Of a stretch of DNA of 64,000 nucleotides, positions 19,390-31,380 are shown in pieces. The translations under genes were made by a program, and so were the position numbers. Source of the stretch: Allolobophora icterica (Eukaryota; Annelida; Clitellata; Crassiclitellata; Lumbricidae). The stretch is taken from positions 70,944,390 to 71,008,389 of the forward strand of contig OY744604.1 of the NCBI GenBank assembly GCA_963556255.1, written 5' to 3'. The notes under the pieces were generated by a model. It made no database searches, was not told where the DNA came from, and was given only the letters and a program-made list of their open reading frames with translations. The stretch's first letter is position 1. Every line of letters starts with the position of its first letter.

Positions 19390-21399
19390 TCAAATTGATG
19401 CATAATGTCTAGATGCACAATATCAAATAATGTCATTTGGGGCGAAATGCATTGGCTTAGACTGTGTAGTAAATGCGATTTACACCAGTTGGCGAAAGTT
19501 TCCAGTGCACAGGATTTCTTCCAGAACCTACAGTTGACGTTTCCGTCAAAAGCAACAACAAGATTCTGGAGTAATTCTAAACCCCAGCTCATATCAGTTA
19601 TTTCTGCTCTCGTATGTAACACTTCATTGAGTTGCAATCCATTGTACAAAACCAATGTGTTGAGGAAATTTGTTACAGTGCTGAAAGGATCAATACTCAG
19701 TGCTGAAACTTTCTCAGCCAAACAGTCTAGGACGTCTGAAGAAATTGCGTCAAAAAGATTATACTGCTGGATGAAATACCCGGGCAAAACCTTTTCTCTT
19801 AAGCAATGCAAGAGCTGGTCTATTAGGAAAAGAAAACACTTCGTCCATCCGACTGCCGACTGAAATTCTTCGGCAGGAATTGTTTCACATGCCCAAAGGA
19901 AAACATTTTTCAGATGATAGGATTTCACCTTAACTTCCATTTGGATGTTACGTTCCAGTTCTTGTTTGACGTGCTTCACGGCTGACTTAAACGAAACGTA
20001 ACACTGTTTTTGCTCAAAAGACAATTCCTCTGCTAATAAATGTTCGGCAACGGAGAAGGAGAAGCGAAATTCAACATCTGGCCTGTCGCTCAAATCGTGA
20101 GACGTTGCTACCACGTAACTACCGTAGGATTTTACCCTCTCAATTAAATCATTTGATGGCCATCCGAATCGCCGTTGTCTTTTTAGCCATTCGTTTGCCA
20201 CACTTGGCCATGTCGGGTGTTTTAAGGCGAAGACAAGGTCAAACTCATGTTGAAGGTACCGTGAATGCTTTCCGGGTCTCATCGATGTAAGGACTTCAGT
20301 ACATAAATTGAACGCCGGTCCTTTTGTTGCAACAGTTATAATTGAAGCTGGAGTAGTTTTCTCCTGGCATATAGTGGCTTTCTCAAACAATGCTTTAAGT
20401 TCATTGTAATACGTCGCTTCGAAATAGTTATTCTTCAGAAACGGATATTGTATACAGTGTGCAAGTTTCTCTGAGTTTTGTCTCAGAAAACGTTCTGAAA
20501 GACGAATGCGGAGATAGCCATGGTTTGTGCTGTCAATTTCAACTGTACTATCAGCAGCTGAAGTTTCTACTACATCGGAACTACTTAGAGATATTCCACC
20601 TACCACCACCATGGCATCAGTGTCACAATGCTCGATCAGTGTTACGGTGTTTCCGTTCTCTTGCAATCGAACGCTCTTTATGGCTGGGAGAACATCAAGT
20701 CCTTCAAAGTTACTTCCGGATAAGTGGATATTCAGGATAGGAGGAGAACCAGATGAAGGTTGTACAAAATGATTCCAAACGGTTTTGAGAATATCAGGCG
20801 GCATTTTTATGTTTCTTCCCGTTTCACATGGATGCGAGTAATCCATTTTGTAGCAGAAGAGATCTCTCCAAACGAGACTCGTATTTATCAGAGAAACTTT
20901 CTCAGTTTCGTTCATAGTCTGCGATGAAACGAAGTTACCATCGAGCGCATAAACCGTGTCATCTTCTGCAGTCCTGTCGTAAATCTTGCGCCAAAACTTG
21001 AGCCGTTGGAACGGTCTTATTCGAATGAGGTTCCTGTTACTGTGATGCTCTTCTCTTTCATAGATTTTAATGCGCTGTTTCTGGTTGGTGGAACCAGCTC
21101 TGACATTTCGTCGACTGGCAGTCGTCTTTGCGTATGCATCAATCCAAATAGATTTCATGTCGTCGTTGCTCGTGCAGTAACTCTTTAGCGTATGTATTGA
21201 TGTTATTATAAGTTGGTATCTGCTATAAAAAGACTTTTGACCGTAGATATTTACATCGGCCAGATATTGTACACAGGCTTGGCTAAATGCACAATTTGAA
21301 GTTGAATATGTCGTCAACTGCGGTTTTCCTAGGAAAACTGCGACGTTAATCTTCTGGTTTCTTTTTCTACGTGAATATCGATTTGTAAGCTCTCTGGCT
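19335..21399 (-). CDS. Mab-21 / cGAS-like nucleotidyltransferase (cGLR)
   Basis: Intact frame of nearly 700 codons. The upstream end is a strong acceptor (TTGTTGTCTGCATTCTACAG on the minus strand, ending at 21400), and the frame opens on TTG rather than ATG, so this is probably an internal exon or an exon with a downstream ATG. Family motifs (numbered from the start of the open frame): LSGSNFEGL about 233-241, the GS nucleotide-binding turn; HCDTDAMVVV about 264-273, giving D266 and D268; KGPAFNLC about 366-373; FDLVFALKHPTWP about 393-405, giving D394, the third acidic residue and the LALxxxxWP-like signature; then GWPSNDLI and FSFSVAEHLL of the helical Mab-21 lobe. Active cGAS-like receptors need these acidic residues to make cyclic dinucleotides. 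The vertebrate zinc-ribbon cysteines are absent, as in invertebrate members. Ligand is unknown. The frame ends shortly after meeting the TPR region. Confidence 0.88.
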
Positions 21400-21574
21400 C
21401 TGTAGAATGCAGACAACAAATTATAACCAAAAATGCTTTCTTATCACCAAGTCAGCACTAGAGTCAAAATACTAATAGTTATTTAAGGTTAATGGTGGCT
21501 ATGAATTTCCCACGACTTTTATGTGAGTTTCCAATTTACATAATTACTATGGCAGCAATTATTTAGAAATTAAC

Positions 21575-22375
21575 CTTTCACATAAAATTATTGGATTCAT
21601 TGATTCCCTGTTACATGATCTCCACTCTCGGATGTCATCAAATAGACTTAACCTTAACTCTTCCAAGACACAAGTGATCTGGTTTGGTATTAAGCAGCAG
21701 CTATCTAAACTTGATCTCCCACTTCTGTCGTCACTGTACCCTAATACTCTCGTTTTCTGAACACCTCTCACACCTGACGCGCTCCTGTTTCTATCACCTG
21801 AGGCGTTTGAGAGCCGTCAGGAGATCAGTTTCTTCTTCTGTGTTTACTACTATGGTTCATTCCTTCATTTGCTCCCGCGTTGACTATTGTAATTCATTGT
21901 TTGCTGGTCTCCCTAAGGCGCGCCATTCGTCCCTACAATCTGTTATGAACGCGGCTGCCCTTTTCCCTCGCTTCTCCTACATAACCACCTTTATAGCTGA
22001 TGTACTTCACTGGTTTCCTGTTGCTTCCCGCATCCAATACAAGGTCCTCCTCGTGGTCTCTAGGACTCGACAGGGAAAAGCTTCTAAGTACCTCTGTGAC
22101 CTAATGCGGAATTGTCTCTCTGTTGTCTCTTCCCGCCCTCCGGTCCGCGGACCGCCTTGATCTCCTTGTCCCTCGGGCTAGGACTTCGATGGCTCAGCGT
22201 CATGCTTTTACCATCCTTGGCCCTCCCTTGTGGAATGACCTGCCGCTCATTCCGTAGTAACATATTGTTTGGGATCTCGCCTTCTTTTCTCCGCTGTCTG
22301 AAGACCTTCTTATTCCCTCGGGGCTGTCACGCTGGGAGCGCCTCTGAATAACCTACACTGTGAGCGGCGATATGA
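21575..22375 (+). pseudogene. CR1/L2-like LINE 3' fragment
   Basis: Reverse-transcriptase C-terminus: LTRSCFYHLRRLRAVR, CSRVDYCNSLFAGLPK, RIQYKVLLVVSRTRQGKASK, then, after frame changes around 22150-22290, an end matching the usual CLKTFLFPRG closing motif. Broken by frameshifts and stops. It ends in a short ATATG/ATGAT tandem tail (about 22366-22383), typical of L2/CR1 copies. It is a different family from the fragment at 2880. Confidence 0.85.
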
Positions 22376-22525
22376 TATGATATTACATAGACTTGGAACG
22401 TAGGCCTACTTGTTCAACAATGACGACAGATAAGTCTAAATTCGTAGTCGAGTGTGGCAGCGTGCAGGCTAAATGTTCTGTGCAACAGTCGAGTACCTAT
22501 CATGCACATGGGATGTATGTATAGC

Positions 22526-25038
22526 CAGGGCCGTTTCTAAGGTTCCGCGAATGTCGGTAAAAAGTTACAAAAGGGGCCCGTGTTGGTCGAGCGGCCGCTG
22601 GTTTGCCAATACCATGTATACGGTGTATAAATATCATCCAAAAATTATATCTAAGGCTTTTCTAGTAATTTGTAGTTATTGTTGCTATCTGCATGACCTG
22701 TTCACTGAGTTAATAGTTTTTTTAATCATATTTATCAATTAGTTATAATCCTTATACACACTATGACACTAGTAAGGCCGTAGGCCACTATGCGTGACGG
22801 CCACTGACTGTTTGAAAGTTAGTGTATATGCCTATACATGGACACTTCAACAGTGTATAACAACAATTTGTCAATAAAATTTGATAAATCTCAAATATGT
22901 AATTAATTCTTGAACGCTGCAGCCTGCAGCAAATGAGTAAACATGTCATAGGCCAAAATATCAGCTAGGCCAAAATATCAGCAAAGTCCGTTTTCATCTC
23001 TCACATGCAGTCACACAGTTTGGTGAAATCCAGCAAATTCAGGCTAAACAGTCCAAATCCCACGTCTAGCTTTTTGTGACACAAACGCGTCAAAAACTTA
23101 GTCCAGTTGCAAGTTCTTTGCTAGAGATGTGTCTTGAGATTGCTGTGTTCAGCTAATCTGATACTCAAGTGTCCCAAGTCTTTCCACAGCTTTGGCTGCC
23201 CCTCACAAAACAACCAGTAGCTGTGGCAGTATGCGCATCCAAAGATGGAGAATAGCTAATTAAGCCACCATCTTGGTCGGTTTTCACCGAGATCGTTAGT
23301 GCTGTTGTAATAACTCTCTGAGAATGATCTGTGATTTTACCGGTTTTGGGCAAATTCATGCACGGCTGTTATGCTCCGATTTTTACAGTAGGCCTATCAA
23401 CTTTCTGCTCCCTCGAAGGGTTGACAAACACTGGCTAATGAAGTGTACAATGTCAGGGTTAGGGTTAAGTTTCGAACTCAGTATTATTTTATACGTAACA
23501 GGCACAGATCTCGAGAGGCACAGCCACTTGTTAAATTTAACATTTTAACTTTTAAGCAATGTGAACACGTCAAATTCAGACAACACCGCGCTAAGTAGGG
23601 CCTATATGTCCCTATTTGATGTGATGTCACGGATTCACGGTCATGTAGGCTAAGCAGAGAGAGTGGGTGCATGCACAGTCCATAGATCTATTATGGACTG
23701 CGGGTGCATGTCACGTACAGTACCCATGGACGTACGGAGGAATTGTTGGGGGGCGCAAATTTTTTAGGGGAGCAAAATTTTTTTAGGGGAGCAACATTTT
23801 TTATGGGGGTTACGTTTTTGCAGAGAACAAATTTGCATAGAAAAAAATAATGATCAAGTAAGGAGTTTGCACAAATATTTCCTTACTCTATTTCCCCCCC
23901 CCTCAAAGTAGGCCTAATACGAGCAAAAGTACTAACCTACCTTCCCACTCCCAGTCCAAGGCGGATTCGGTTTCGTTCAGGGACAGCAAGACAACACACG
24001 TGAAACGGCTACGTAGATAGACTTTGTTCAGGGCTCACTTTCAAGAGAAAGTACACGTAAAACCACGAAACAAACTTAACCAAGAACGTCACGGTTGTAT
24101 TACAAGAACACTCGTCCCTTTTCTTCGGTAAAGTCTGCCCGACTACACTGCAGAACGCCTGTTCGAGCGAAAAACAAACGACTCTTGACATGTCTGTTCC
24201 GTTCGTACCAAGTTTTTTCGACCCTCAACGCAGTCGACCATCACAGTTCCTACGGAATTGTCCTACTCAGAAGTGCTCGTCTTCTCCGTTCCTGTAATAG
24301 GTCGACTGCCCGACTGACTCACAAAGCGTAGTGGTAGAAGTTTCAGTTCAACGACCCGTGTGACAACAGAGATCAATAGATTCGCATACCTCCTTCATCC
24401 AGGCTTGGAAGTGATTTCGAAGCTAGCGGGGTATATTTAAAAGTCTGGCAGAACGTGTGTTAGTTGGCATCTAAGGGAAGAAGCTCGAGCATTACTTAGA
24501 GACTGTCGCTCCAGCCAGTGTCAATTACATTATATATATTATAAATATACATATATAGGGCCTATTTGTGTTTATATAAATAATTATTATACATATTATA
24601 TATAACGTTCTGACTACGCGGTTCACCAGGCCGACCTGTTATCTCGCAGCGATCGGCTAAAAACAACTCAAGAGCCGCTGGTAAAGGGAATACGATACCA
24701 ATTAGCGGACACGAATGAATGCATTTAACCATCTCTGGGTTGACAATATGAATTTCCATATTACCAAGACAGAACTCTATACGTCAAATTTTCAAGAATA
24801 CGCCTAAGCAAAGACGCCCATGACAGAACCATGTAGCAAACAGTGTTAGTGAATTAATTCAATATAATCACTATAGTGTTTACTTATACTTACACTTATA
24901 ATTTTACATAAATTTGAAGTAAGACTGAGACTTGCATACGAAATTTAGCAAATAGCAACAAAACTGCTGTGTACACACTCTCGGCTCAGGGGTCCTCGGT
25001 GCGCCGCACCGTTTGCACCTGTGTTAAAAACGGCCCTG
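22526..25038. mobile_element. Large non-autonomous hAT element (2.5 kb)
   Basis: Ends are CAGGGCCGTTTCTAAGG and the complement-like TTAAAAACGGCCCTG. Flanks TGTATAGC (22518-22525) and TTTATAGC (25039-25046) match at 7 of 8. I see no hAT transposase or BED finger inside; short frames have no support. It includes a stretch of G-rich/T-rich repeats (about 23740-23820) and an AT-rich core near 24530-24600. Confidence 0.8.
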
Positions 25039-25460
25039 TTTATAGCTAGGCCTTCCTTTTGTGTCTGTGGATTTCGATTGGTTTAAAGGTCGCAGTGTTA
25101 TGCTCCTTTGCACTATTGGTATAGGCTACACAATTGTAAGTCGTTTATTTAGCCAGCTGTCAGATCCTGCTTAGGAACTACGCTTTCATTGTAGTTACAA
25201 AATTCCGAAGCCGGTTCTGCAAGCTACAGCATGCACATTATAGCCTGTCAACTTTCGCAATCTGGCTCTGTTAGCGCCAATAATAGCTAATAGCTGTCTA
25301 CACGCAAGGATCTATATATCAATAATAATCAATATAAGACAACCTTTGGGAACAACATTTGTTGTGAATAAAAGTACTTATGCCCAATAAATTCATCCCT
25401 TAATGCATCATGTTCAATATACTCTAGTAGATTAAAATTGTTATATATATATAAAGGCGG

Positions 25461-25566
25461 TTTTCACCTCCGGACGTTTCACCTCCGGACTATTCACCTC
25501 TAGGGGCTTTTACCTCTAGGGGCTTTCACCTCTAGGGGGTTCACCTCTAGGGGCTTTAACCTCCAA
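25461..25566. repeat. Left foldback arm, about seven 14-17 bp units
   Basis: Direct array of TTCACCTCCGGACG-type units turning into TTCACCTCTAGGGGC-type units, in the order expected if the right arm is reversed. Confidence 0.85.
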
Positions 25567-25569
25567 ATG

Positions 25570-27460
25570 CAGTGATGGGCAATAGTTAACTAAAAAGTTG
25601 CTAACTTTTAGTTTAACGAAAAAAATTTAGTTAAGGATGAAGTTTAACTAAAATAAAATAGTTTAGTTAAAACAATAGTTTAACTAAAAAATTTTAGTTG
25701 CTAACTAAAAAGTTTAACAAAAAAAATCAGCAATATGCAACTTTTTCCCACAATGAACATTGAACACTGTCAACAATAAAACATTTTAACTCTGCATGGT
25801 TTTAGCAGTAACAACCTGTGTTCTCAAATTCATACACTACTTACAGCAGTGGTTTTCAACCGGGGTTCCGCCGAACCCAGGGGTTCCGCGGGCGTCGGCC
25901 AGGGGTTCCGCGGCAGCAGTCTCAAATTAAAAAAATACCAACTGATTTCACAAAAGGATGAACAAATAACAGAATTCTTCAGTTCAGGCGTTCATGCTAG
26001 ACACAATTCTATGGTAAAATAATTGACATTATTACGGGAATGTATATTGTTGCATTTAATATTTGCATTGCATTTTACGCGGGTAAACGGCGGGGTAGGC
26101 CAACCAAACGCTCTGATATAGCCAACCCTCTTGGTGTCGAATTAGTTTAATTACCCCGATCTGTTCCCGTTTGGGATAGAGGTAGAAAGTGCCGACAACA
26201 ACCATGAATTGCTTAAATGACCTTCGGTCGGGCCGAGTGCCAACCACTTAGTGCGATTGTGATTGCACCATGTTAACTGACCGTTGTGTAGAACCTCGTA
26301 TGTAGCCGGGACAGAGGGCTGGCACATACCATTACAGCTGGTGGGACCACGAGAGAGTGTCACCCAAGGGGAGAGAGGCAGGTACACCCGAGAGTGGACC
26401 GGAAACTGCTGTGCGGCCGCCTGTAAGCCTAAGCGAATTATTGTTAGTCCGTTGTTGCCCTTCTCTTGCGTGCAGGGCGAAATCTGGAATACCCGACCCC
26501 CATGGGAGCCTGGGGAGGTAGAAGTGAGCTCATTATAGCCTACTTGGAACTAGCGATGGAAGCTATATCAAGGCACTCCGGGGACGATCGAGTGTCCCAC
26601 TACCCATCAGCGCGGGAGGTAGGTCTGGAGAGGGTAGTGATCAGATACACTTGTCCCTACCACCACTGCCGTAACAGGGAGTACCCGGAGTGGGCACCTA
26701 CGTCGTTCCTTGTACGTCAAAGTGAAAAAATTCAAAAAGCTCAAGGGTAACAGCGGTAGTGACTAGTAGGCCGATTCTCTTAAGGATAATTCAAATTACC
26801 GTAAACAAACTTTGGAAGTTAATTACTTACAGTCCAGCGTTTCTAACTTTCTATAACTCTGTTCTATACTATTTTAAATGTTCTACATCTTTCAGAATTA
26901 GTTGCCGGCAAAATAGAGCAAAATGCTTGTTGTTTACCGACATTAATGTTTCTGTGCACTACTCTAGAGTGCTAGACTAACGTATGTATTTATAATAGCC
27001 TGCACCAGAGATGCAAAAATTTATATTAAAAGTTTAATATTATAAAATTTAAACATTATCCCAACATTAAAAGTTACAATTACTTGAATTTCTTGGAAAA
27101 TTGGACGGGTGAAACGCCATGGGTTCCGCGAGCAAATGAGTGCTTTGTGTAGGGTTAAAGGTTGAAAACCACTGACTTACAGTATGCCTGTAACTGTATG
27201 CTAGAACAGTACACATTGCATAGTTTGAAGGTGAAATTGTCTTGATGCTTTGCATTATTACAGTTCACTTAACTTCTGTTATTGTGAAAATGTTTGTCGT
27301 AAAAAGTTGGAAAAAGTCGGAAAAGGTTTAGGCCTATCTACTTCTTTTAGTTTAGTTAACTAATTTCCAAAATCAGTTGCCAACTTTAGTTAAACTAAAT
27401 TTTTTTAGTTGGAAAATAGTTTTAGTTTAACTAAAAAAAATAGTTTAGTGCCCATCACTG
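25570..27460. mobile_element. Outer nested hAT element
   Basis: Starts CAGTGATGGGCAATAG and ends GCCCATCACTG, with identical 8-bp duplications TCCAAATG at 25562-25569 and 27461-27468. Subterminal regions on both sides are dense in TTTAGTTTAACTAAA-type motifs in both orientations, a probable transposase-binding zone. It sits inside the foldback element. No transposase frame. Confidence 0.92.
25847..27174. mobile_element. Inner nested hAT element (1.3 kb)
   Basis: Starts CAGTGGTTTTCAACC and ends GGTTGAAAACCACTG, perfect 15-bp inverted repeats, with identical 8-bp duplications ACTTACAG at 25839-25846 and 27175-27182. GGGGTTCCGCGG motifs lie inside the left end. The middle (26050-26750) is GC-richer with several open frames on both strands, none recognisable. 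It is inserted into the outer hAT. Confidence 0.92.
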
Positions 27461-27533
27461 TCCAAATGTAAAATGAGACCTTCCGAAGATATTAATTGTA
27501 TTGTTTTTCTAATGCGCCGAAAACGATAGAGAG

Positions 27534-27712
27534 AACATACAAACTATGCAACTAATTATCATTGCATAAATAGACAAAGTCAGGCAATAATCACTAAGCA
27601 ATGAAGTAGATATCTTAGTGTCAACATACAAACTACGCAACTAATTATCATGTCATAAATGGACAAGTTCAGGCAATAATCACTAAGTAATCAAGTAGAT
27701 TTCTTAGTGTCA
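27534..27712. repeat. 89-bp direct tandem duplication
   Basis: 27534-27622 and 27623-27712 share AACATACAAACTA, CAACTAATTATCAT, CAGGCAATAATCACTAAG and TCTTAGTGTCAAC blocks with small changes. It lies between the outer hAT and the right foldback arm. Confidence 0.85.
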
Positions 27713-28028
27713 ACTTATCAAAGGCCATTAAGCATGAGAAAGGTGGGCGATTTTGAATTGTCAAAACGTCAGTGCTTCAGTAACCAGTTACAGTGCGGTT
27801 GACTCTGTCTTATGCGCCTATGGTTAATTATGGTTAATTAGGGGACAGAGTCACTTATACGCGAATTTATCTGTCCTTATCATCTGCCGTTATCAGTTTA
27901 TTAGGTGCCTACTTAGCTAGGTTCTAGAGGCTTTCCATACTTTCTCATCTCAATTCATTTCTTATGCGCTTATGGCTATGGTTACTTACAGTCACTGACG
28001 TTTTACCTTTCTATGAGAGAGTGGGTGA

Positions 28029-28195
28029 TAGCCCCTAGAGGTGAAAGCCCCTTAAGGTGAAAGCCCCTAGAGGTGAAAGCCCCTAGAGGTGAAAGCCCCT
28101 ATAGGTGAATGATCCGGAGGTGAAACGTCCGGAGGTGAAAACCCCTAGAGGTGAATCGTCCGGAGGTGAAACGTCCGGAGGTGAAAGCCCCTATA
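28029..28195. repeat. Right foldback arm, about eleven units
   Basis: Array of GCCCCTAGAGGTGAAA and GTCCGGAGGTGAAA units, the reverse complement of the left arm but longer and more mixed. Confidence 0.85.
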
Positions 28196-30772
28196 ACCTG
28201 CAGGACCGCAAAACTTACAAAGTCATGTTTCTGACAAAACTCAAGCGGCAGCCGTCTCTTGGAACATTATATAATACTCAGAGATGGACAGTTATGACCC
28301 TTTACGGATATCGTGCTTAGTATTTATGAGTTATAAAAACACATAACTTGAATTATGTGATTATCTATTGTTTGCACTGTTTTAAGTTTCATTTTCAGTT
28401 TACTGAATCGAACCAAATCAAATCACAACAAATCAAATCAAACCAAATCAGATCAAATCTAAATACACGATCAACTGAGTGACCAATTTCTAAGTTCTAA
28501 TTACAGAGACCATACTGAAATAGTTAACATGAATCAATTATACTATGGCTAATAGTGAGCAGGCCTATGTAAGGAGAGAAGGCTAAGCTCTTATTATGTA
28601 GTGAACCAGCTGGTGTGATGTATGCTTGAAACAAGAAATGGCCCGGTACAAAACCCTACGGAAGAACGCATGTCAAGAAATGAATTGATTTATGCTCACT
28701 GAGCACGATGTTGCAGGCAAAACGCGAACCAACTAAGAACAGGACCAGAAAGACTAAAACTGTGTTTAAGGCGGTGAAACAGTAGGCCTATGTTTCGATG
28801 AATGTGATTATTAGGTTAAAACATTCGTTCAGAAAGGCATATTGCTTGTCAGCAGAGGAAAAATTAAGATTAGGGCCTACATATCTAAGAGTTCTTGGTG
28901 TGAGAGCATGTTGAGAACTTGTGGAGATTTAGGGTATGATAGCTCATCAGAGGAAGTAGGAAGACGGGACGGGATTTTCTTTGAGAGCATTTGTTTTGGA
29001 CCTGTTTTTCACCGCCTTAAGGAGTGAAAGGAGGCTCACTGGGTGAATTCGCCATTTAGCTGTATAAACAAACTGTGCACAGATTTAAAGTCAAAGTTAA
29101 AAAGCATTTTAAAGCACTAATAGGAGTATGGAATAGAACCTGTCCGAGAGCACATAAAAAAATAGACGTCTAAATTCAAATAAATTTAATTATTAAATAT
29201 ATATGCTAAAAAAGGCTAAATGCGATAAAGACTTGTCCAAGGATTAAAAACACCTACCGTCTACTGCTGCCGTCAGGTATACATGCATCCTTAAAAATTG
29301 TCTAATATCTGGGAGTCATTGCAAGTTTTTGAAGCCCATTTTCTTCGTTATTATATCTCATTACTTGTATGTTGAAACTAAACTCGCGAATCTGTAGGTT
29401 ATGGATACGCATTGGTGCGCCATCGATTGGTGTCATGTTGTCGTTGCTAGTAAATTAAGTCTTCAATGCTTAATGCTTATGCATTAAAATTTGCATATTT
29501 TCCCAACTTCGTAACTGTCACGAATAGACGGTTGCATATTGGTTTTTAGCAAACATTCGGTTATTGTACACAATCTCGGCCGAAAGCAAAGTATTAAGAG
29601 CTGTGCATAAGTTGTTCGGTGAATGAACAGCTGTGAAAACAAAACAGAACAGCTCTCAAGTTAGTTGTACAGCAAATCTGCATAGGCTTCTGTATAGTCT
29701 TCTGCGCACAACCTTGCGTGCAGAGCGTATTGATTTCAGCCCGCTTATCGACCTGTTTTCTCCCCGTCCTACGCAATGACATCACACGATTAAGTAGGAC
29801 ATGCCACTTGCCATTTCATTTTCACTTAACTTACCTGTTACCGTTTTTACAGTTACCTTTTATTCTGTTACTTTTCTGTACCTTGTACTTGTGCAGATGT
29901 ATACCAGTCACCAACAACGATAACCGACCATCTTCAGAAGATGCAGCGATAGAAACTGGTTTTAAAATGAAGCAGCGAATGTTATTTTCATTTGCTTATT
30001 TATACTCTCAGTCAAACGAAATTGTTTACCTTGAGAACGTACTATGTGGGAAAATACAGCGATTGTAGGAAAATACAATGACATCAATAGATTTCTAACC
30101 AATTAGACAGAATTTGTCAATTTCTTTAAAAATTTACAATTTAAACGAGTCTTACCGCAAGTACGGTTTTTATCTATTGAGGTGCGTCTTGTTAAGAAGG
30201 CTTCGACGTTTTTTCCTCGCTTTCACTTTCTACCAGACCATCGACTGATATGTGTGCAGTTGCTCTTTAGAGCTAAGACATCAAAAATAAACAACTCTCC
30301 CAAATGTCATTCTTATCACAGGGACAACATTAACTTCGTAATTAACTGAACGTCACAGGTCACTTATCAGTTGCTGCAATTACATTATCGTTTTCTCAAT
30401 AAGTTTACGTAACAATTATGGCCATACGTGCTTAGTATTTGGGGCTTACATCCGATAAAAACTTGCTTCTTGAACTTATTAGGCCCTATGTTTAAGAAGT
30501 TCTACAGCTTCACTATAAGAGTGTTCAAAACATCAGTCAAATTCCAAGAAGGGAAATATACAATGAATATAATATTTGTGATGGAATCCGTTGAAATTTT
30601 TAGATGAACTAGAATGTCTCACTGTATGCATTCTGTGCAGCAGTGGGATACGAAAGGTGTATATTATTCAGCATCTAAACTTCCATACCTACATGTATAC
30701 CCATACCTTCTCATACCTGTCGAGAGGCTTAAAGTTATCTCGGTATGCGCAATCTTTGTCATCGAGTGATTA
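28196..30772. other. Gene-poor repeat-flanked DNA
   Basis: Contains a short CAAATCAAAYC-type run at about 28405-28460 and AT-rich sequence. Frames at 28842-29027 and 29718-30068 have no splice context or family resemblance. Confidence 0.45.
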
Positions 30773-31380
30773 AGTGAGTGAGTGAGTGAGTGAGTGAGTG
30801 AGTGAGTGAGTGAGTGAGTGAGTGAGTGAGTGAGTGAGTGAGTGAGTGAGTGAGTGAGTGAGTGAGTGAGTGAGTGAGTGAGTGAGTGAGTGAGTGAGTG
30901 AGTGAGTGAGTGAGTGAGTGAGTGAGTGAGTGAGTGAGTGAGTGAGTGAGTGAGTGAGTGAGTGAGTGAGTGAGTGAGTGAGTGAGTGAGTGAGTGAGTG
31001 AGTGAGTGAGTGAGTGAGTGAGTGAGTGAGTGAGTGAGTGAGTGAGTGAGTGAGTGAGTGAGTGAGTGAGTGAGTGAGTGAGTGAGTGAGTGAGTGAGTG
31101 AGTGAGTGAGTGAGTGAGTGAGTGAGTGAGTGAGTGAGTGAGTGAGTGAGTGAGTGAGTGAGTGAGTGAGTGAGTGAGTGAGTGAGTGAGTGAGTGAGTG
31201 AGTGAGTGAGTGAGTGAGTGAGTGAGTGAGTGAGTGAGTGAGTGAGTGAGTGAGTGAGTGAGTGAGTGAGTGACTGACTGACTGACTGACTGACTGACTG
31301 ACTGACTGACTGACTGACTGACTGACTGACTGACTGACTGACTGACTGACTGACTGACTGACTGACTGACTGACTGACTG
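30773..31380. repeat. Perfect (GAGT)n then (GACT)n microsatellite
   Basis: About 500 bp (roughly 125 units) of uninterrupted GAGT, switching near 31270 in phase to about 27 units of GACT, then two GAGT units and unique DNA. I see no interruption in either block. Confidence 0.97.

Larger units (their letters stand above)
25451..28195. mobile_element. Foldback element with sub-repeated inverted termini
   Basis: The left end (about 25451-25566) and right end (about 28029-28195) are inverted copies of a short tandem array built from CACCTCTAGGGGCTTT and CACCTCCGGACGTTT units; outermost bases read TATAAAGGC and CCCTATA. Between them lie unique DNA, two nested hAT elements and a tandem duplication. 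Inverted arrays of short repeats are typical of foldback-type transposons; the superfamily is not clear. Confidence 0.8.

Noticed and set aside
25847..27174. Transposase gene inside the inner hAT
   Set aside because: Frames between 26050 and 26750 overlap on both strands and show no BED finger or hATC dimerisation motif.
28029..28195. CRISPR-like regular repeats
   Set aside because: Units are contiguous with no unique spacers, have an inverted partner array at 25461, and the DNA is animal; it is a foldback transposon arm.
29718..30068. 116-codon frame with hydrophobic run as a membrane protein
   Set aside because: No splice context, no homologous copy, and composition is explained by T-rich DNA.
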